Part shown: piece after piece, positions 8,211 to 17,730 of the stretch
How positions within the stretch are numbered: the first letter of the stretch is position 1
Layout of the letters: every line of letters begins with the position of its first letter
From: Lewinella cohaerens DSM 23179
GTDB taxonomy: Bacteria; Bacteroidota; Bacteroidia; Chitinophagales; Saprospiraceae
Direction of reading: 5' to 3'
Length of the DNA stretch: 61,490 nt
Assembly: GCF_000379805.1 (NCBI RefSeq)
Contig: NZ_KB903554.1
Coordinates: forward strand, 15,298 to 76,787
Position numbers and translations under genes: made by a program
Notes under the pieces: generated by a model
The model's input: only the letters and a program-made list of their open reading frames with translations
Databases searched by the model: none
Told to the model about the DNA's origin: nothing

Positions 8211-8957
8211 ATGAGTACCAATTACGTTCTACTAATTGCTTTGCTATTTACCTTTTTTGCCTGTAGCACTCCGGAGCCCAAGGATGAGCTGACACTAATG
8301 GAAGAAAGCTTCTATCAGCAACCTGACAAAGAAAAAGGCCAGGCGCTCGTTGCTGCTTTCGAGACGAAATTGGACACGATGCAAGGAGAACCCTCAGAGA
8401 AAATAAACCTGTTGAGCAAGACTGCCACTGTTTATTTCCGCATGGGAGCCAACGAAGGATTACAAGCTAATTTTGCGCGCTTGCTCAATGAGTTCAAGGA
8501 TCAACCTATTGCCACCAAAGCTACCCAGAATATTCTTGACACACTGTTGCATAGTATCACTGACCCTACGACACAGCGTTTGGTGCCTAATGTTGCCAAG
8601 CAATACATCGCATTAACAGAGCTTTACGCTAAAGCGAAACCCGATGCCCCTGAAAGTCCTGAGCAACTCTACAAAGCAGGAGAAATAGCTCGCTCTATTG
8701 GCGCTTACCAGCAAGCCTTGGGCATCTACGCCACCATCGAAGGGTATTTCCCACAGTATGAAAAAGCGCCAAAAGCCTTATTTATGCAAGGGTTCACCTA
8801 CGCTGAAGACCTTGGAGACGAAGAAAAAGCAAGGGAGCTTTACGAAGCTTTCATCGCAAAATACCCCAACGATGATTTTGTCGATGATGCTCAAATTTTA
8901 CTAGAAACATTAGGAAAAACGGATGAAGAAATCTTCCAACAACTGGAGAATCAATAG
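8211..8957 (+). CDS. Tetratricopeptide-repeat lipoprotein
   Basis: A lipoprotein signal (LLIALLFTFFACS, Cys at about 18) is followed by helical repeats. The clearest are the TPR-like pairs EQLYKAGEIARSIGAYQQALGIYATIEGYFPQYEKAPKALFMQGFTYAEDLGDEEKARELYEAFIAKYPNDDFVDDAQ in the last 100 residues. The pattern resembles BamD/YbgF-type envelope scaffolds, in which TPRs hold partner proteins, but at 248 residues with the strongest repeats at the C-terminus it cannot be assigned to either. Its stop lies 35 bases inside the next gene, so the two are translated together, and the partner may be the M16 protease. Confidence 0.75.
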   Translation: MSTNYVLLIALLFTFFACSTPEPKDELTLMEESFYQQPDKEKGQALVAAFETKLDTMQGEPSEKINLLSKTATVYFRMGANEGLQANFARLLNEFKDQPIATKATQNILDTLLHSITDPTTQRLVPNVAKQYIALTELYAKAKPDAPESPEQLYKAGEIARSIGAYQQALGIYATIEGYFPQYEKAPKALFMQGFTYAEDLGDEEKARELYEAFIAKYPNDDFVDDAQILLETLGKTDEEIFQQLENQ

Positions 8958-11763
8958 TAGTCTTGTACTGCTTGTATGCTGTGGGGTTTTGTCTGTATTG
9001 AACGGGCAAAACCCTTCCAGCTATTGGCAACAAGAGCTCCTTGTTGACAGCGCGATACAGCAGGGTGTTTTAGCCAATGGCCTCTGCTATTTTATCCGCC
9101 CAAACAATGAGCCTCAGCAGCGAGCAGAACTACGACTGGTCATCAAAGCAGGCTCGCTGCAAGAAGAGGAAGACCAACTAGGCGTAGCCCACTTTGTAGA
9201 GCACATGGCCTTCAATGGTACGGAGAAATTTGCGCAAAACACGCTCATCGACTTTATCGAAAGAAATGGTTCTCGCTTTGGTGCAGACCTTAATGCTTAT
9301 ACTTCTTTTGCGGAAACCGTCTACCAGCTACAAGTGCAAACGGATAGCCTGGCACTGGTCGATACTGCGCTGCAAGTACTGTCAGAATGGAGTAGTAAAA
9401 TCACTTTCGATCCGGAAGAGGTAGACAAAGAGCGCGGGGTAATCATTTCCGAGTGGCGCAGCCGCTTGAGTTCCAACCAACGCTTACAAATGCAGGCTTA
9501 CCAAACTTTGCTGGCGGGATCACGTTATGCACAACGCTTACCTATTGGTAGCCCTGAGTTGATTGACACCGTTTCGGCACAGCGCTTAATTGACTTTTAC
9601 CAACGATGGTATCAGCCAGAAAACATGGCCCTCATTGTAGTCGGTGATGTTGATCCTGCTTGGATAACAACCAAGATTGAAGACTATTTTTCTGGATTGA
9701 GCAACGACGGCTTTCAGCCTGCGGAAAACTACCCACTAGATACCAATCAAGTTCAACGATTTCTCCTGGCCACCGATGACGAAGCGGCTTTTACGCGATG
9801 GGAGCTAACATTTCAGCTGGAACCACAGAAAAGCGACCTCACACGGGGAACCCTTAAATACCAGTTGCAACGCTCCCTATTTGGTAGCTTGATAAACAAA
9901 CGGCTGGCTAAACTCAAGGAAACAGCCATTCCTCCTTTTACTTTTGCCTATTCTGGTTTTGCTTCTCTGCCAGGGAATTACCACAGTTATCGGCTGAGTG
10001 CTTTAGGGCCAGCAGAGCAACTTAATGAGGCGCTTTATACCGTTATGAATGAAACTCGTCGGGTAATTCTACATGGTTTTAGTGACGATGAGTTGGCTGT
10101 TGAAAAAAAGGCTATGCTTGACCAGTATGAACAGATGGTCAAAGAATTAGATAAAAGATCCAGCAGTAGTATTGCCGGCAGTATCAGAAACGCTTTTCTG
10201 GAAGATACCAAGATGGTAGACTTCAATGCACTCCCCTCTTTCGCGGCAGATTGTTTAGGAGAAATCACTTCTGCAGAGTTGCAAAGTTTAGCTCAAAAGG
10301 CACTGACTTCCGAAGTTCGTAATGCAATTATCACCACCAATTCGGAGCTGGCCCCTACCCTTCCTGACAGCACTGCGTTTTATCAATTATTAGATCAACT
10401 GCTTTTGCTTCAGCCGGAGGCTCCTGTTGCCCCCTCGCAGCAAGGCCCTCTCCTCAGTGAGCAGTTGCCTGCTCAAAAGGCTGTATTAGCCAGTTATGAC
10501 AGCGTTCTCCAGGTAAGTAGCTATGAGCTGCCCAATGGCGTAAAGGTGATACTTAAGCCTACGGATTTCAAAAATGATCAAATCAGATTTCGGGGCTTCA
10601 GCCCAGGTGGTATAAGTCTTTATGAAGACGAAGATTACCCGAGTGCCCGCCACGCCTTGTCTATCCTTGATCAATCCGGCTTGGATACTTTTCGCGAAAG
10701 CGAATTGTTACAATTGTTAAGTGATCAAAATGTGAGCGTCAATCCATATCTAGGGTCTTACGAAGAGGGTATCTCTGGCAGTAGCAATCAGGAGGACATT
10801 GAAACGATGTTCCAGCTGATTTACCTTTATTTTACCCGCCCTCGGTTTGATAGCCTCGCTTTAGCGGCTTATCAGAAGCGACAAATAGATATCTACGACC
10901 GATTGGATGAAGATCCGCGTACTGCCTTTGGCCGAATGGTCATAGACAAGAAATACGGCGACCATCCCCGGCGTCCCAACTTCTCCATTGAAGAGTTTGA
11001 GACGATCAACTTGGACCGTGCAGCAGCCATTTATTACGAACGCTTTGCCAATGCCGCAGATTTTAGTTTTGTTTTTGTGGGAAACTTCGCTCCCGACAGC
11101 TTAATGCAACTTGCGGCCCAATACTTAGGGAACTTACCTCTAACCAATCAAGCTACCGAGCAGTGGAAAGACCGTGGACTTCGGCTCAGCAACGCACCTT
11201 TGGATACCACCGTCATTGCCGGGCAAACGCCTAAAGCAGAAGTCATCTTGGAGTGGCACGGCGATTTCCCTTACAGTAACCGGGATACTCGTTTGCATTT
11301 CTCAGCCTTGCGGGAAATACTTTCTTTCCGTTTACGGGAAAAGCTACGCGAAGAAATGGGTGGCGTCTATGGTGTGAGAGTGAACATGAGAATGCAGTCT
11401 ATCCCCGATTCTTTACACCACACGACGATTCGCTTCAATGCCTCACCCGAAGAAGTAGATACGCTTATCGCAATGGTTTACGAAGAAATAGCCTCGCTTG
11501 CAGCGGGAAATACCCGCCAAAGTGACTTGGACAAAATAAAGGCCAGTAGACTGAAATCCTACGAAGAAGCTTTACGCAATAATGGATTCTGGCTGGGCCA
11601 AATAGCCCAATGCATCCGCATGAAATACGATCTTGAACGACTTTATCCCGATCGTTACAGGCAACGGCTAGATTCGATCGACGCCGATAAATTTGGTCCT
11701 ATTACTAAGCGGTATTTGATGAATGCTACCCATTTTAAGTTTGTATTGCTGCCGGAGGAGTAG
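8923..11763 (+). CDS. M16-family zinc protease (pitrilysin/insulinase type)
   Basis: The 946-residue product has a cleavable-looking signal (SSLVLLVCCGVLSVLNGQ) and two M16 half-units. The first half holds the inverted zinc motif HFVEH (His90, Glu93, His94), with the third ligand Glu at about 170 in DKERGVIISEWRSR. The second half (about 540-946) is the catalytically silent kind that closes the chamber and contains the REEMGGVYGVRV region typical of M16 C-terminal domains. The enzyme would degrade peptides in the periplasm. The start overlaps the TPR lipoprotein gene by 35 bases in another frame, a sign of translational coupling. The length fits the double-unit bacterial M16 group. Confidence 0.9.
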   Translation: MKKSSNNWRINSSLVLLVCCGVLSVLNGQNPSSYWQQELLVDSAIQQGVLANGLCYFIRPNNEPQQRAELRLVIKAGSLQEEEDQLGVAHFVEHMAFNGTEKFAQNTLIDFIERNGSRFGADLNAYTSFAETVYQLQVQTDSLALVDTALQVLSEWSSKITFDPEEVDKERGVIISEWRSRLSSNQRLQMQAYQTLLAGSRYAQRLPIGSPELIDTVSAQRLIDFYQRWYQPENMALIVVGDVDPAWITTKIEDYFSGLSNDGFQPAENYPLDTNQVQRFLLATDDEAAFTRWELTFQLEPQKSDLTRGTLKYQLQRSLFGSLINKRLAKLKETAIPPFTFAYSGFASLPGNYHSYRLSALGPAEQLNEALYTVMNETRRVILHGFSDDELAVEKKAMLDQYEQMVKELDKRSSSSIAGSIRNAFLEDTKMVDFNALPSFAADCLGEITSAELQSLAQKALTSEVRNAIITTNSELAPTLPDSTAFYQLLDQLLLLQPEAPVAPSQQGPLLSEQLPAQKAVLASYDSVLQVSSYELPNGVKVILKPTDFKNDQIRFRGFSPGGISLYEDEDYPSARHALSILDQSGLDTFRESELLQLLSDQNVSVNPYLGSYEEGISGSSNQEDIETMFQLIYLYFTRPRFDSLALAAYQKRQIDIYDRLDEDPRTAFGRMVIDKKYGDHPRRPNFSIEEFETINLDRAAAIYYERFANAADFSFVFVGNFAPDSLMQLAAQYLGNLPLTNQATEQWKDRGLRLSNAPLDTTVIAGQTPKAEVILEWHGDFPYSNRDTRLHFSALREILSFRLREKLREEMGGVYGVRVNMRMQSIPDSLHHTTIRFNASPEEVDTLIAMVYEEIASLAAGNTRQSDLDKIKASRLKSYEEALRNNGFWLGQIAQCIRMKYDLERLYPDRYRQRLDSIDADKFGPITKRYLMNATHFKFVLLPEE

Positions 11764-11805
11764 GGAGAAGGGGCTTACGAATTGGAGTTTTGGGGTGGTC
11801 TCGGC

Positions 11806-11828
11806 GTAGGTAAAACCAACGCCGAACA
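11806..11828 (+). repeat. Short hairpin after the M16 gene
   Basis: CGGCGT, a small loop with AGG/CC pairing, and ACGCCG form a stem 43 bases after the stop of the protease gene. There is no T-run after it, so it is not a typical intrinsic terminator. Confidence 0.35.
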
Positions 11829-11870
11829 GAGAGCAAGCTACCTCTAATACTGCTAAAGAAACCTTATCAG

Positions 11871-12302
11871 ATGAAAATAATTAAGTCTAAAACGGCCTAC
11901 ATCAATGTTGTTATCCTGGTAATATTCTTTTCTGTACTAGCTTTTTCTTTGTTAAAAGAAAAGCGAACTGTGAATTCTCTAAAAGAGAATTATGTAGTCA
12001 CAGTTGCGAGGGGTGTATCTAATGAAAAACCTGAAGGAAAATATTTGTCAAAACTGGAGATAGAGTATATGTATCGGCATAAAACATACAGAAACTACAC
12101 TCTTCCGTTCTATAGATCAATAAAGACCCCTGAACCAGGAGGTACGTGTATAGTTGCCTATGATAAGGATAATCCTAAAACTGTAGCTATAATAACAGGG
12201 GTCTTCCTAGACGAGTATAAATTTGGTGAAGAGCTAAATTCCATAATCGATACTACTCATCTAGAGTTCAATTGGCTAGGAACAGGATATTTAAGGAAAT
12301 AA
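11871..12302 (+). CDS. Hypothetical membrane-anchored protein
   Basis: The protein has 143 residues with one N-terminal hydrophobic helix (about 9-30), followed by a charged stretch and beta-rich segments (YVVTVARGV, LEIEYMYRHKTYRNYTL, GGTCIVAYDKDNPKTVAII). The layout, one or two helices and a small beta domain with a YDxxNPK-like motif, resembles DUF3592-type proteins, but I cannot name the family surely. The DNA is more AT-rich than the protease gene before it. The protein at 28850 has a comparable plan (helix, beta domain with a VGDVVDLEYSK motif). Confidence 0.5.
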   Translation: MKIIKSKTAYINVVILVIFFSVLAFSLLKEKRTVNSLKENYVVTVARGVSNEKPEGKYLSKLEIEYMYRHKTYRNYTLPFYRSIKTPEPGGTCIVAYDKDNPKTVAIITGVFLDEYKFGEELNSIIDTTHLEFNWLGTGYLRK

Positions 12303-12422
12303 TCCCCCCCACTAGCTAGCTATGCGACTTGTGCGTTAACATGGACATATAGCGTCCAGTGGGCACTGACGCAGTCCAGCTGAAGAATGCCTTCTACAAG
12401 CAGCCAGATTAAATCACTATTT

Positions 12423-12602
12423 ATGTCGATTCAGGAAATTATTCCTACGAGAAAATTTGTAACTGAATTACTTCAAAATATTGACATTGAAGAAGATCAG
12501 ACTAAAATAGAACAATTCACTATTGCTTTAAAAGCTTGTCAAACCACCGATTATCAAGTGCTAAAAAAAAGCGACAACCAGAAAAATCGCCCTTCGCAAT
12601 GA
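12423..12602 (+). CDS. Small hypothetical protein
   Basis: A reading frame of 59 codons from the ATG at 12423 (or 71 from 12387) gives a soluble, mostly helical product with a polar tail (KKSDNQKNRPSQ). I prefer 12423 because the first 12 residues of the longer form are low-quality. There is no recognised family and no strong ribosome site. It lies just before an antitoxin gene on the same strand, 44 bases apart, so it might be part of that unit. Confidence 0.35.
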   Translation: MSIQEIIPTRKFVTELLQNIDIEEDQTKIEQFTIALKACQTTDYQVLKKSDNQKNRPSQ

Positions 12603-12646
12603 ATTATTTAACCTGATAAAACGTTATATTTAGGATTGTAAAACAA

Positions 12647-12916
12647 ATGCTTATGAGTGCTGTAGAAATGCGCGAACAAGTCCACCAGCTGGTGGATGAA
12701 ATAGATGAAAGACTTTTAAAGGCAGTCTTTCTTATGATGAGTTCTTACCAAAACGAGGAAGTACCAATTGGCTACGAAATGAATGGTAGTCCTATTTATG
12801 GCAGCGAACTTGGTGAACTACTCGATCAGGAAGTGGAAGCTGCAAAGCAGGGAAATTACATTACCGTTGAAGAACTAGCAAAACGCTCCCAGAAATGGCT
12901 GACACGTACAAAGTAG
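12647..12916 (+). CDS. Antitoxin-like protein of a RelE/ParE-type module
   Basis: This 89-residue protein has an N-terminal helical part (MREQVHQLVDEIDERLLKAVFLMMSSY) and an acidic C-terminal tail (GELLDQEVEAAKQGNYITVEELAKRSQKWL). This is the plan of the short antitoxins that sit before RelE/ParE toxins in Bacteroidota and often carry the phrase YITVEEL. It overlaps the toxin start (ATG 12895) by 22 bases, the usual arrangement. It would bind and neutralise the toxin and probably repress the pair. Because the toxin frame is broken here, the antitoxin may be an orphan. Confidence 0.65.
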   Translation: MLMSAVEMREQVHQLVDEIDERLLKAVFLMMSSYQNEEVPIGYEMNGSPIYGSELGELLDQEVEAAKQGNYITVEELAKRSQKWLTRTK

Positions 12917-13220
12917 TTGTTACTCCTCGTGCCGAAGCCAGCCTGGAAAAGATCATTAATTATCTTATTGAAGAGGTCTCTTATGAAACAGCGGAACATG
13001 TTGAAAAGAAGCTTTAGCTGTTATTAATGATCTTGCAAAGATGCCTACTAGAAATGCTCCAGCAAAGGAGATAATCAGCAAAGCAAATATTACTTATCGG
13101 CGAGCATTATCAATGTCATATAGGATAATTTATAAAGTTGAAGAAGATCAACTTATGGTTCTGGTTGTTGAAATTTATCACACAAAAAGAGGAGAACCAA
13201 CTATAAAAGACATAGAATAA
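12895..13220 (+). pseudogene. RelE/ParE-family toxin gene, frameshifted
   Basis: The frame starts at 12895 with MADTYKVVVTPRAEASLEKIINYLIEEVSYETAEHVEKKL and hits TAG at 13015-13017 after 40 codons. Moving by one base near 13008-13014 restores ALAVINDLAKMPTRNAPAKEIISKANITYRRALSMSYRIIYKVEEDQLMVLVVEIYHTKRGEPTIKDIE to the stop at 13218-13220. The total of 326 bases is one short of 109 codons, which fits one deleted base. The restored protein has the RelE/ParE plan: an N-terminal helical hairpin, then the YRIIYKVE and VVEIYHTKR strands. As written the toxin is cut before its catalytic part. Its ATG overlaps the antitoxin gene. Confidence 0.75.
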
Positions 13221-13246
13221 GCTACTTACAGAGTAGTAAAACAGTA

Positions 13247-13876
13247 TTACACCACCTCCCCCTTCCCAATATTCCTCACCATCGCCTCTCCCAAATCACG
13301 AATAACGCTATCTGTCGATTGACTCAACTCAGCGGCAATGCGTTCTTGCTCGGAAGTCGTTTTATTTTGACTCAATTTGGCTTTCGCCTGAACTTCGGCC
13401 ACCTCTAATTCAAAGGCTACAATTCCTGACAGCATGGCTTGCTTGTACCCATCCGAAAGGTCTGCCCATTGTGCTTGGTAATCTTGTTCGAAAGTAGCAA
13501 TCAAACGTTCTAAATGAGCGAAAGCTTCTGCTTCATTTGTCAAAAGGCGGGCCTTACCATATACATGAACGGCTTGATAGTTCCAAGTGGGTACATTTTG
13601 GGCCTTATCGTAATGACGGGGCGAAATATAGGCGTGTGGTTCCGCAAAGATAACAAGAGCCTCTTGCCCATCTTCCAAAAGCTTCCACTGTGGATTAGCG
13701 CGGGCAAAATGGGCTTCCAATAACAGCTTGTCATCCACCTGCCTGACAACAAAAGGCAAATGAGTAGCCACCGGACGTTTGCCCTCCTGATTTACGATAG
13801 CTGCAAAACTATACGCATGAAGAAAGGATAGAATCTCCTCCTGATCATCTACATTATAGTGAGAAGGAATGTACAT
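13247..13876 (-). CDS. PaiB-family FMN-binding protein (negative transcriptional regulator family)
   Basis: The product starts MYIPSHYNVDDQEEILSFLHAYSFAAIVNQEGKRPVATHLPFV, the standard opening of the PaiB/FMN-binding split-barrel family. Later motifs are NPQWKLLEDGQEALVIFAEPHAYISPRHY and VPTWNYQAVHVYGKARL. Family members bind flavin, and in Bacillus PaiB is described as a regulator of sporulation and degradative enzyme genes; a direct DNA-binding role here is unproved. I use the ATG at 13876, where the homologous start is, and not the longer frame from 13921, which would run into the next gene. It ends near the toxin remnant, converging with it. Confidence 0.9.
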   Translation of the reverse strand: MYIPSHYNVDDQEEILSFLHAYSFAAIVNQEGKRPVATHLPFVVRQVDDKLLLEAHFARANPQWKLLEDGQEALVIFAEPHAYISPRHYDKAQNVPTWNYQAVHVYGKARLLTNEAEAFAHLERLIATFEQDYQAQWADLSDGYKQAMLSGIVAFELEVAEVQAKAKLSQNKTTSEQERIAAELSQSTDSVIRDLGEAMVRNIGKGEVV

Positions 13877-13880
13877 AAGC

Positions 13881-14969
13881 TTACAGTAATTCCAACTGAA
13901 CCCACACCGGCTGGTGATCACTAAACCGGAATTGCTGGTCCAATGTCTTCACTTTCAAAGCCTTGATATTCGGAGAAATCAGAAAGAAATCGATAACGGT
14001 ACGGAAGGTGTTTTCGGTGTCGTAAACGCTCCGAAGTTTGCGGTTGCTAGGCACGGTGGGATCGTAGAGCCATTGCCAATCCTCTCCCACAAAATCTGCG
14101 GCGATATTGCTCTGGGTGTATCCATCTGTTTCTCCTGGCGAAAAGGTATCGAAGGGAAAGAAAGGCGGGCATTGGTTCCAGTCGGCACCAACGATGACGT
14201 AATTTCCTTTATCGTATTCTGTCGTCACCAATTGCTGAAGAAAGACCATCTGCTGCTTTTTGAGCACCCCACCTTTATCATAAGCAGAAAGGTGGGCATT
14301 GATCACCACCAGTTCCTTGCCGGAAGATGTGGGGAAACGGCTAATGAGTAAACAACGATCGAGCTGAAAAATTCGGGTTGGCCAATCAAAGCTACCAGGA
14401 AGTTGTAGCCTACGTTCAGCTGTGGGTTGCCAACGACTTAGTGACGCGATACCTGCTTCTACTTTTCCGTAAGCGCGCCAAGGCTCCAATATCGGGATAG
14501 GCACCCGTGTTACGCGATAATTAGCAGCATAGCTAGCGGCATAATCAGGGCGTTGTGCCCGAAGGCTATCCAGTTGTTGGGTGTAATAAGAACGCCGTGA
14601 ATTCAGGTCAACCTCCTGAATAAGAAAGATATCTGCTTCTGTACTTTTTACAAACAACTCTGCACCATCGAGGTTTTTCTCCACCAATTCTTCGCTTGGC
14701 CGGATCATCTTCCCATTAGACATGAAGAAGCCACCACTGTCAAAGAAAAAGTTAGACTCCTCTCCCAATCCAGCGTATCCCATATTCCAGATCGCCAGAG
14801 AAATGATGCTATCCTCGATAACATCGTTCGTGCTTTGCGCATAAACATCAACTGGCAAATCTTCATCAGGCTGCCAATCGGTGAGGGTACCATGTAGCAA
14901 AACACCGCCCACATACAGCAAGAAAATTGCTACCAACAGCAAAGATATCCTGATCGTTTTACGCATCAT
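13881..14969 (-). CDS. Endonuclease/exonuclease/phosphatase-family protein
   Basis: The 362-residue product has an N-terminal membrane anchor or uncleaved signal (IRISLLLVAIFLLYVGGVLL) and the EEP fold. Visible catalytic motifs are NMGYAGLG near the start, QEVD (Mg-binding Glu), INAHLSAYD, GADWNQCP (Asp/Asn pair) and the final SDHQPVWVQLEL (Asp-His). All expected metal and catalytic residues appear present. The family includes nucleases, sphingomyelinases and inositol phosphatases, so the substrate is open; the anchor places the enzyme outside the cytoplasmic membrane. The paiB gene begins four bases after its stop, so the two may be cotranscribed. Confidence 0.85.
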   Translation of the reverse strand: MMRKTIRISLLLVAIFLLYVGGVLLHGTLTDWQPDEDLPVDVYAQSTNDVIEDSIISLAIWNMGYAGLGEESNFFFDSGGFFMSNGKMIRPSEELVEKNLDGAELFVKSTEADIFLIQEVDLNSRRSYYTQQLDSLRAQRPDYAASYAANYRVTRVPIPILEPWRAYGKVEAGIASLSRWQPTAERRLQLPGSFDWPTRIFQLDRCLLISRFPTSSGKELVVINAHLSAYDKGGVLKKQQMVFLQQLVTTEYDKGNYVIVGADWNQCPPFFPFDTFSPGETDGYTQSNIAADFVGEDWQWLYDPTVPSNRKLRSVYDTENTFRTVIDFFLISPNIKALKVKTLDQQFRFSDHQPVWVQLELL

Positions 14970-15018
14970 AGCAACTTTATTTTAGAAACGGCACGAAAAT
15001 AAAACGCAATATTTATGG

Positions 15019-17673
15019 TTATTCCTCCAACAACTTTTTCAGCTCATTGAGCTTCATCATACACTCGATGGGGGTCATGTTATTGATCTGCAAATCCAGC
15101 AATGTGGCCTTCAATTGCCCAGCTACCGGGTCAACGGTTTCGAAGATGCTCAACTGCATAGCCTCTGTACTGATCGATTCTGTAGCAGGGCGTGCAACTT
15201 TAGGTTCTCCCTTTGTTTCTACGTCTCCCTCAATATGCTTTTGCTCCAATTGGGTGAGGATCTGCGTAGCCCGATCTACGATAGAGTGAGGCATACCGGC
15301 CATTCTCGCAACATGAATACCGAAGCTATGGTGGCTACCTCCTTCAGCAAGTTTACGCAAAAAGATGACCTTTTTGCCCAATTCTTTCACCGAAACATTG
15401 AAATTCTTGATTCGGGGAAATTTTGTTGCCAGCTCGTTCAGTTCGTGATAATGCGTAGCAAAGAGCGTCTTGGGATAAGATTTTCCATTGCTGTGAAGGT
15501 ACTCCGCAATCGACCAAGCAATACTGATTCCGTCATAAGTACTGGTACCTCGCCCAATTTCATCCAACAGGATGAGCGAACGATCCGAGACATTATTCAT
15601 AATGCTGGCGGTCTCGTTCATCTCCACCATGAAGGTAGACTCGCCGCTGGAGATGTTGTCACTGGCTCCTACACGAGTGAAGACCTTATCCACTATGCCC
15701 AGTCGGGCGGCTTTCGCCGGAACAAAGCTTCCCATTTGGGCCATCAAACAAATCAGAGCAGTCTGCCGCAAGAGGGCTGATTTACCCGACATGTTAGGGC
15801 CTGTGATCATCATGATTTGTTGTTCGTCACGATCCAGAAAAACATCATTGGGAACATACGCTTCGCCTAGCGGCAAGTGCTTCTCGATCACAGGGTGGCG
15901 CCCTTCCTTAATATCAATCACGAAGCTATCGTCTATCTGCGGTCGTACGTAATAATTTTTCACCGCGACCTTACTAAAAGAGAGCAAGCAATCCAAGCGG
16001 GCAATCAGGGCAGCGTTGCGTTGCACTTGTGGAATAAAGTCTGCCAATCTAAGTACCAGCTGCTCGAAAAGGGAAGCCTCCAAGACCAAAACCTTCTCCT
16101 CAGCGCCTAGTATTTTATCTTCCAGAACCTTTAGCTCCTCTGTGATATATCGCTCTGCATTCGTTAGCGTTTGTTTGCGAGTCCACTCCTCTGGAACATC
16201 ATTTTTAAATCTATTCGTGACCTCCAAGTAATAACCGAAGACATTGTTAAACCCAATTTTAAGGCTTGATATCCCAGTACGTTCTACTTCGCGGTTTTTG
16301 ATTTCCACAAGGCGATTACGCCCATTCTTCATGATATCCCGAAGATCATCAAGTTCTTCCGACCAACCATCAGCGATGACGCCACCTTTTGAAAGATTGA
16401 CCGGGGGGGGGTCTTCTTTGATTTGTTTACCAATCTCCTGGCACAAGGTTTCGCAAGGGTCTAGGCCATCGGCTATCTTCTGCAACATCTCCTCTTTGGT
16501 TCCTGCAAGGGAAGCCGCTATCAGTGGAATTGTTTCAAGTGACCTCTTCAGGGATGTTATCTCCCTTGGGTTGATTTTTCCTAATGGAACTTTAGCAATC
16601 AAGCGCTCCAAATCTCCCATCTGGCGGATATAACCACTCAACTCTTCTACCTGCTCTGCTGACTGCACAAAATGATCAACCACCTGCAAGCGAGCCTCAA
16701 TATCATTAACATCCTTGAGTGGTAGTACGACCCATTTCTTCAGCAACCTCCCTCCCATCGGAGAAACGGTATGATCCAGGATATTGATCAACGGCACACC
16801 ACTTTCATGCGGACTATAAATCAATTCAAGGTTACGAATCGTAAAGCGATCCAGCCACACATAAAGATCAGGCTGTATGCGGCCAATCGTATTAAGGTGC
16901 TGGATATTTTTATTCTCGGTCGTTTCCAGGTAGTGCAAAATAGCACCTGCCGCTACTTGCGACAACTCCATTTCCTCTACCCCAAAGCCTTTGAGTGATT
17001 GTATCTCAAAGTGGTGGAGCAATTTCTCTCTGGTATAATCCAATGAATACACCCATTCATCGAGCGAGAAGACATGAAAACGTTCTCCAAAACGTTCTTC
17101 AAAACCTTTCTTCTTGTCTTTAGAGAGGATCACTTCCGAAGGGCGGAAACTTTGCAACAGCTTATCAATGTATTCCTGGTTGCCTTCACAGACTAAAAAC
17201 TCGCCGGTGGATATGTCTAGCAAAGCCAGCCCCATCTGCTGCTGCTTGCCAAAATACAAGCTCGCCAAAAAGTTATTGGTCTTATGGTCCAACAGCTTAT
17301 CATCAATGGCCAGTCCTGGCGTAACGATCTCGGTAACTCCTCGCCGAACAATCTTCTTCTCTTTCGAAGGTTTCTCCAGCTGCTCGCAAATAGCTACCCG
17401 ATGGCCAGCCCTGATCAATCGGGGCAGGTAAGTATCTAAAGAATGGTAGGGAAAACCAGCCAACTCGACATCACTGCCGCCATTGTTTCTGCTTGTCAAG
17501 ACAATGCCTAACACCTGAGCGGCAACAACGGCATCTTCTCCAAACGTTTCGTAGAAATCACCTACTCGAAAAAGCAAGATAGCCGAAGGGTGTTTGGCTT
17601 TTACGGTAAAATACTGCTTCATCAAAGGAGTTACCTTCGTAGATTTCTTTTTTGCTTTTGCTTTTCCGGCCAA
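15019..17673 (-). CDS. mutS: DNA mismatch repair protein MutS
   Basis: The full-length protein has 884 residues. The N-terminal mismatch-recognition domain has GDFYETF, with the Phe-x-Glu that stacks on the mispair. Connector, lever and clamp domains follow, and the C-terminal ABC ATPase carries the Walker A motif GPNMSGKSALLRQ (about residue 625), Walker B LILLDEIGRGTSTYDG and the switch His in ATHYHEL. The tail (MTPIECMMKLNELKKLL) matches the usual MutS C-terminus. It recognises mispairs and small loops and recruits MutL, which is not in this window. A good promoter lies at 17700-17729, 27 bases upstream. Confidence 0.97.
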   Translation of the reverse strand: MAGKAKAKKKSTKVTPLMKQYFTVKAKHPSAILLFRVGDFYETFGEDAVVAAQVLGIVLTSRNNGGSDVELAGFPYHSLDTYLPRLIRAGHRVAICEQLEKPSKEKKIVRRGVTEIVTPGLAIDDKLLDHKTNNFLASLYFGKQQQMGLALLDISTGEFLVCEGNQEYIDKLLQSFRPSEVILSKDKKKGFEERFGERFHVFSLDEWVYSLDYTREKLLHHFEIQSLKGFGVEEMELSQVAAGAILHYLETTENKNIQHLNTIGRIQPDLYVWLDRFTIRNLELIYSPHESGVPLINILDHTVSPMGGRLLKKWVVLPLKDVNDIEARLQVVDHFVQSAEQVEELSGYIRQMGDLERLIAKVPLGKINPREITSLKRSLETIPLIAASLAGTKEEMLQKIADGLDPCETLCQEIGKQIKEDPPPVNLSKGGVIADGWSEELDDLRDIMKNGRNRLVEIKNREVERTGISSLKIGFNNVFGYYLEVTNRFKNDVPEEWTRKQTLTNAERYITEELKVLEDKILGAEEKVLVLEASLFEQLVLRLADFIPQVQRNAALIARLDCLLSFSKVAVKNYYVRPQIDDSFVIDIKEGRHPVIEKHLPLGEAYVPNDVFLDRDEQQIMMITGPNMSGKSALLRQTALICLMAQMGSFVPAKAARLGIVDKVFTRVGASDNISSGESTFMVEMNETASIMNNVSDRSLILLDEIGRGTSTYDGISIAWSIAEYLHSNGKSYPKTLFATHYHELNELATKFPRIKNFNVSVKELGKKVIFLRKLAEGGSHHSFGIHVARMAGMPHSIVDRATQILTQLEQKHIEGDVETKGEPKVARPATESISTEAMQLSIFETVDPVAGQLKATLLDLQINNMTPIECMMKLNELKKLLEE

Positions 17674-17699
17674 GACTTAGGAGGTATTTGGTTAGTCAG

Positions 17700-17730
17700 C
17701 AAATATACCTAAATCAAGGGTATTATCAAC
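17700..17730 (-). promoter_or_regulatory. Promoter of mutS
   Basis: On the minus strand, GTTG (17727-17730) is followed after 19 bases by TATATTTG (17700-17707), a close match to the Bacteroidota promoter. The transcript would start a few bases inside the 27-base leader of mutS. Confidence 0.6.

Noticed and set aside
15115-15952. Long frames antisense to mutS
   Set aside because: Shadow frames of a clearly conserved gene on the other strand.
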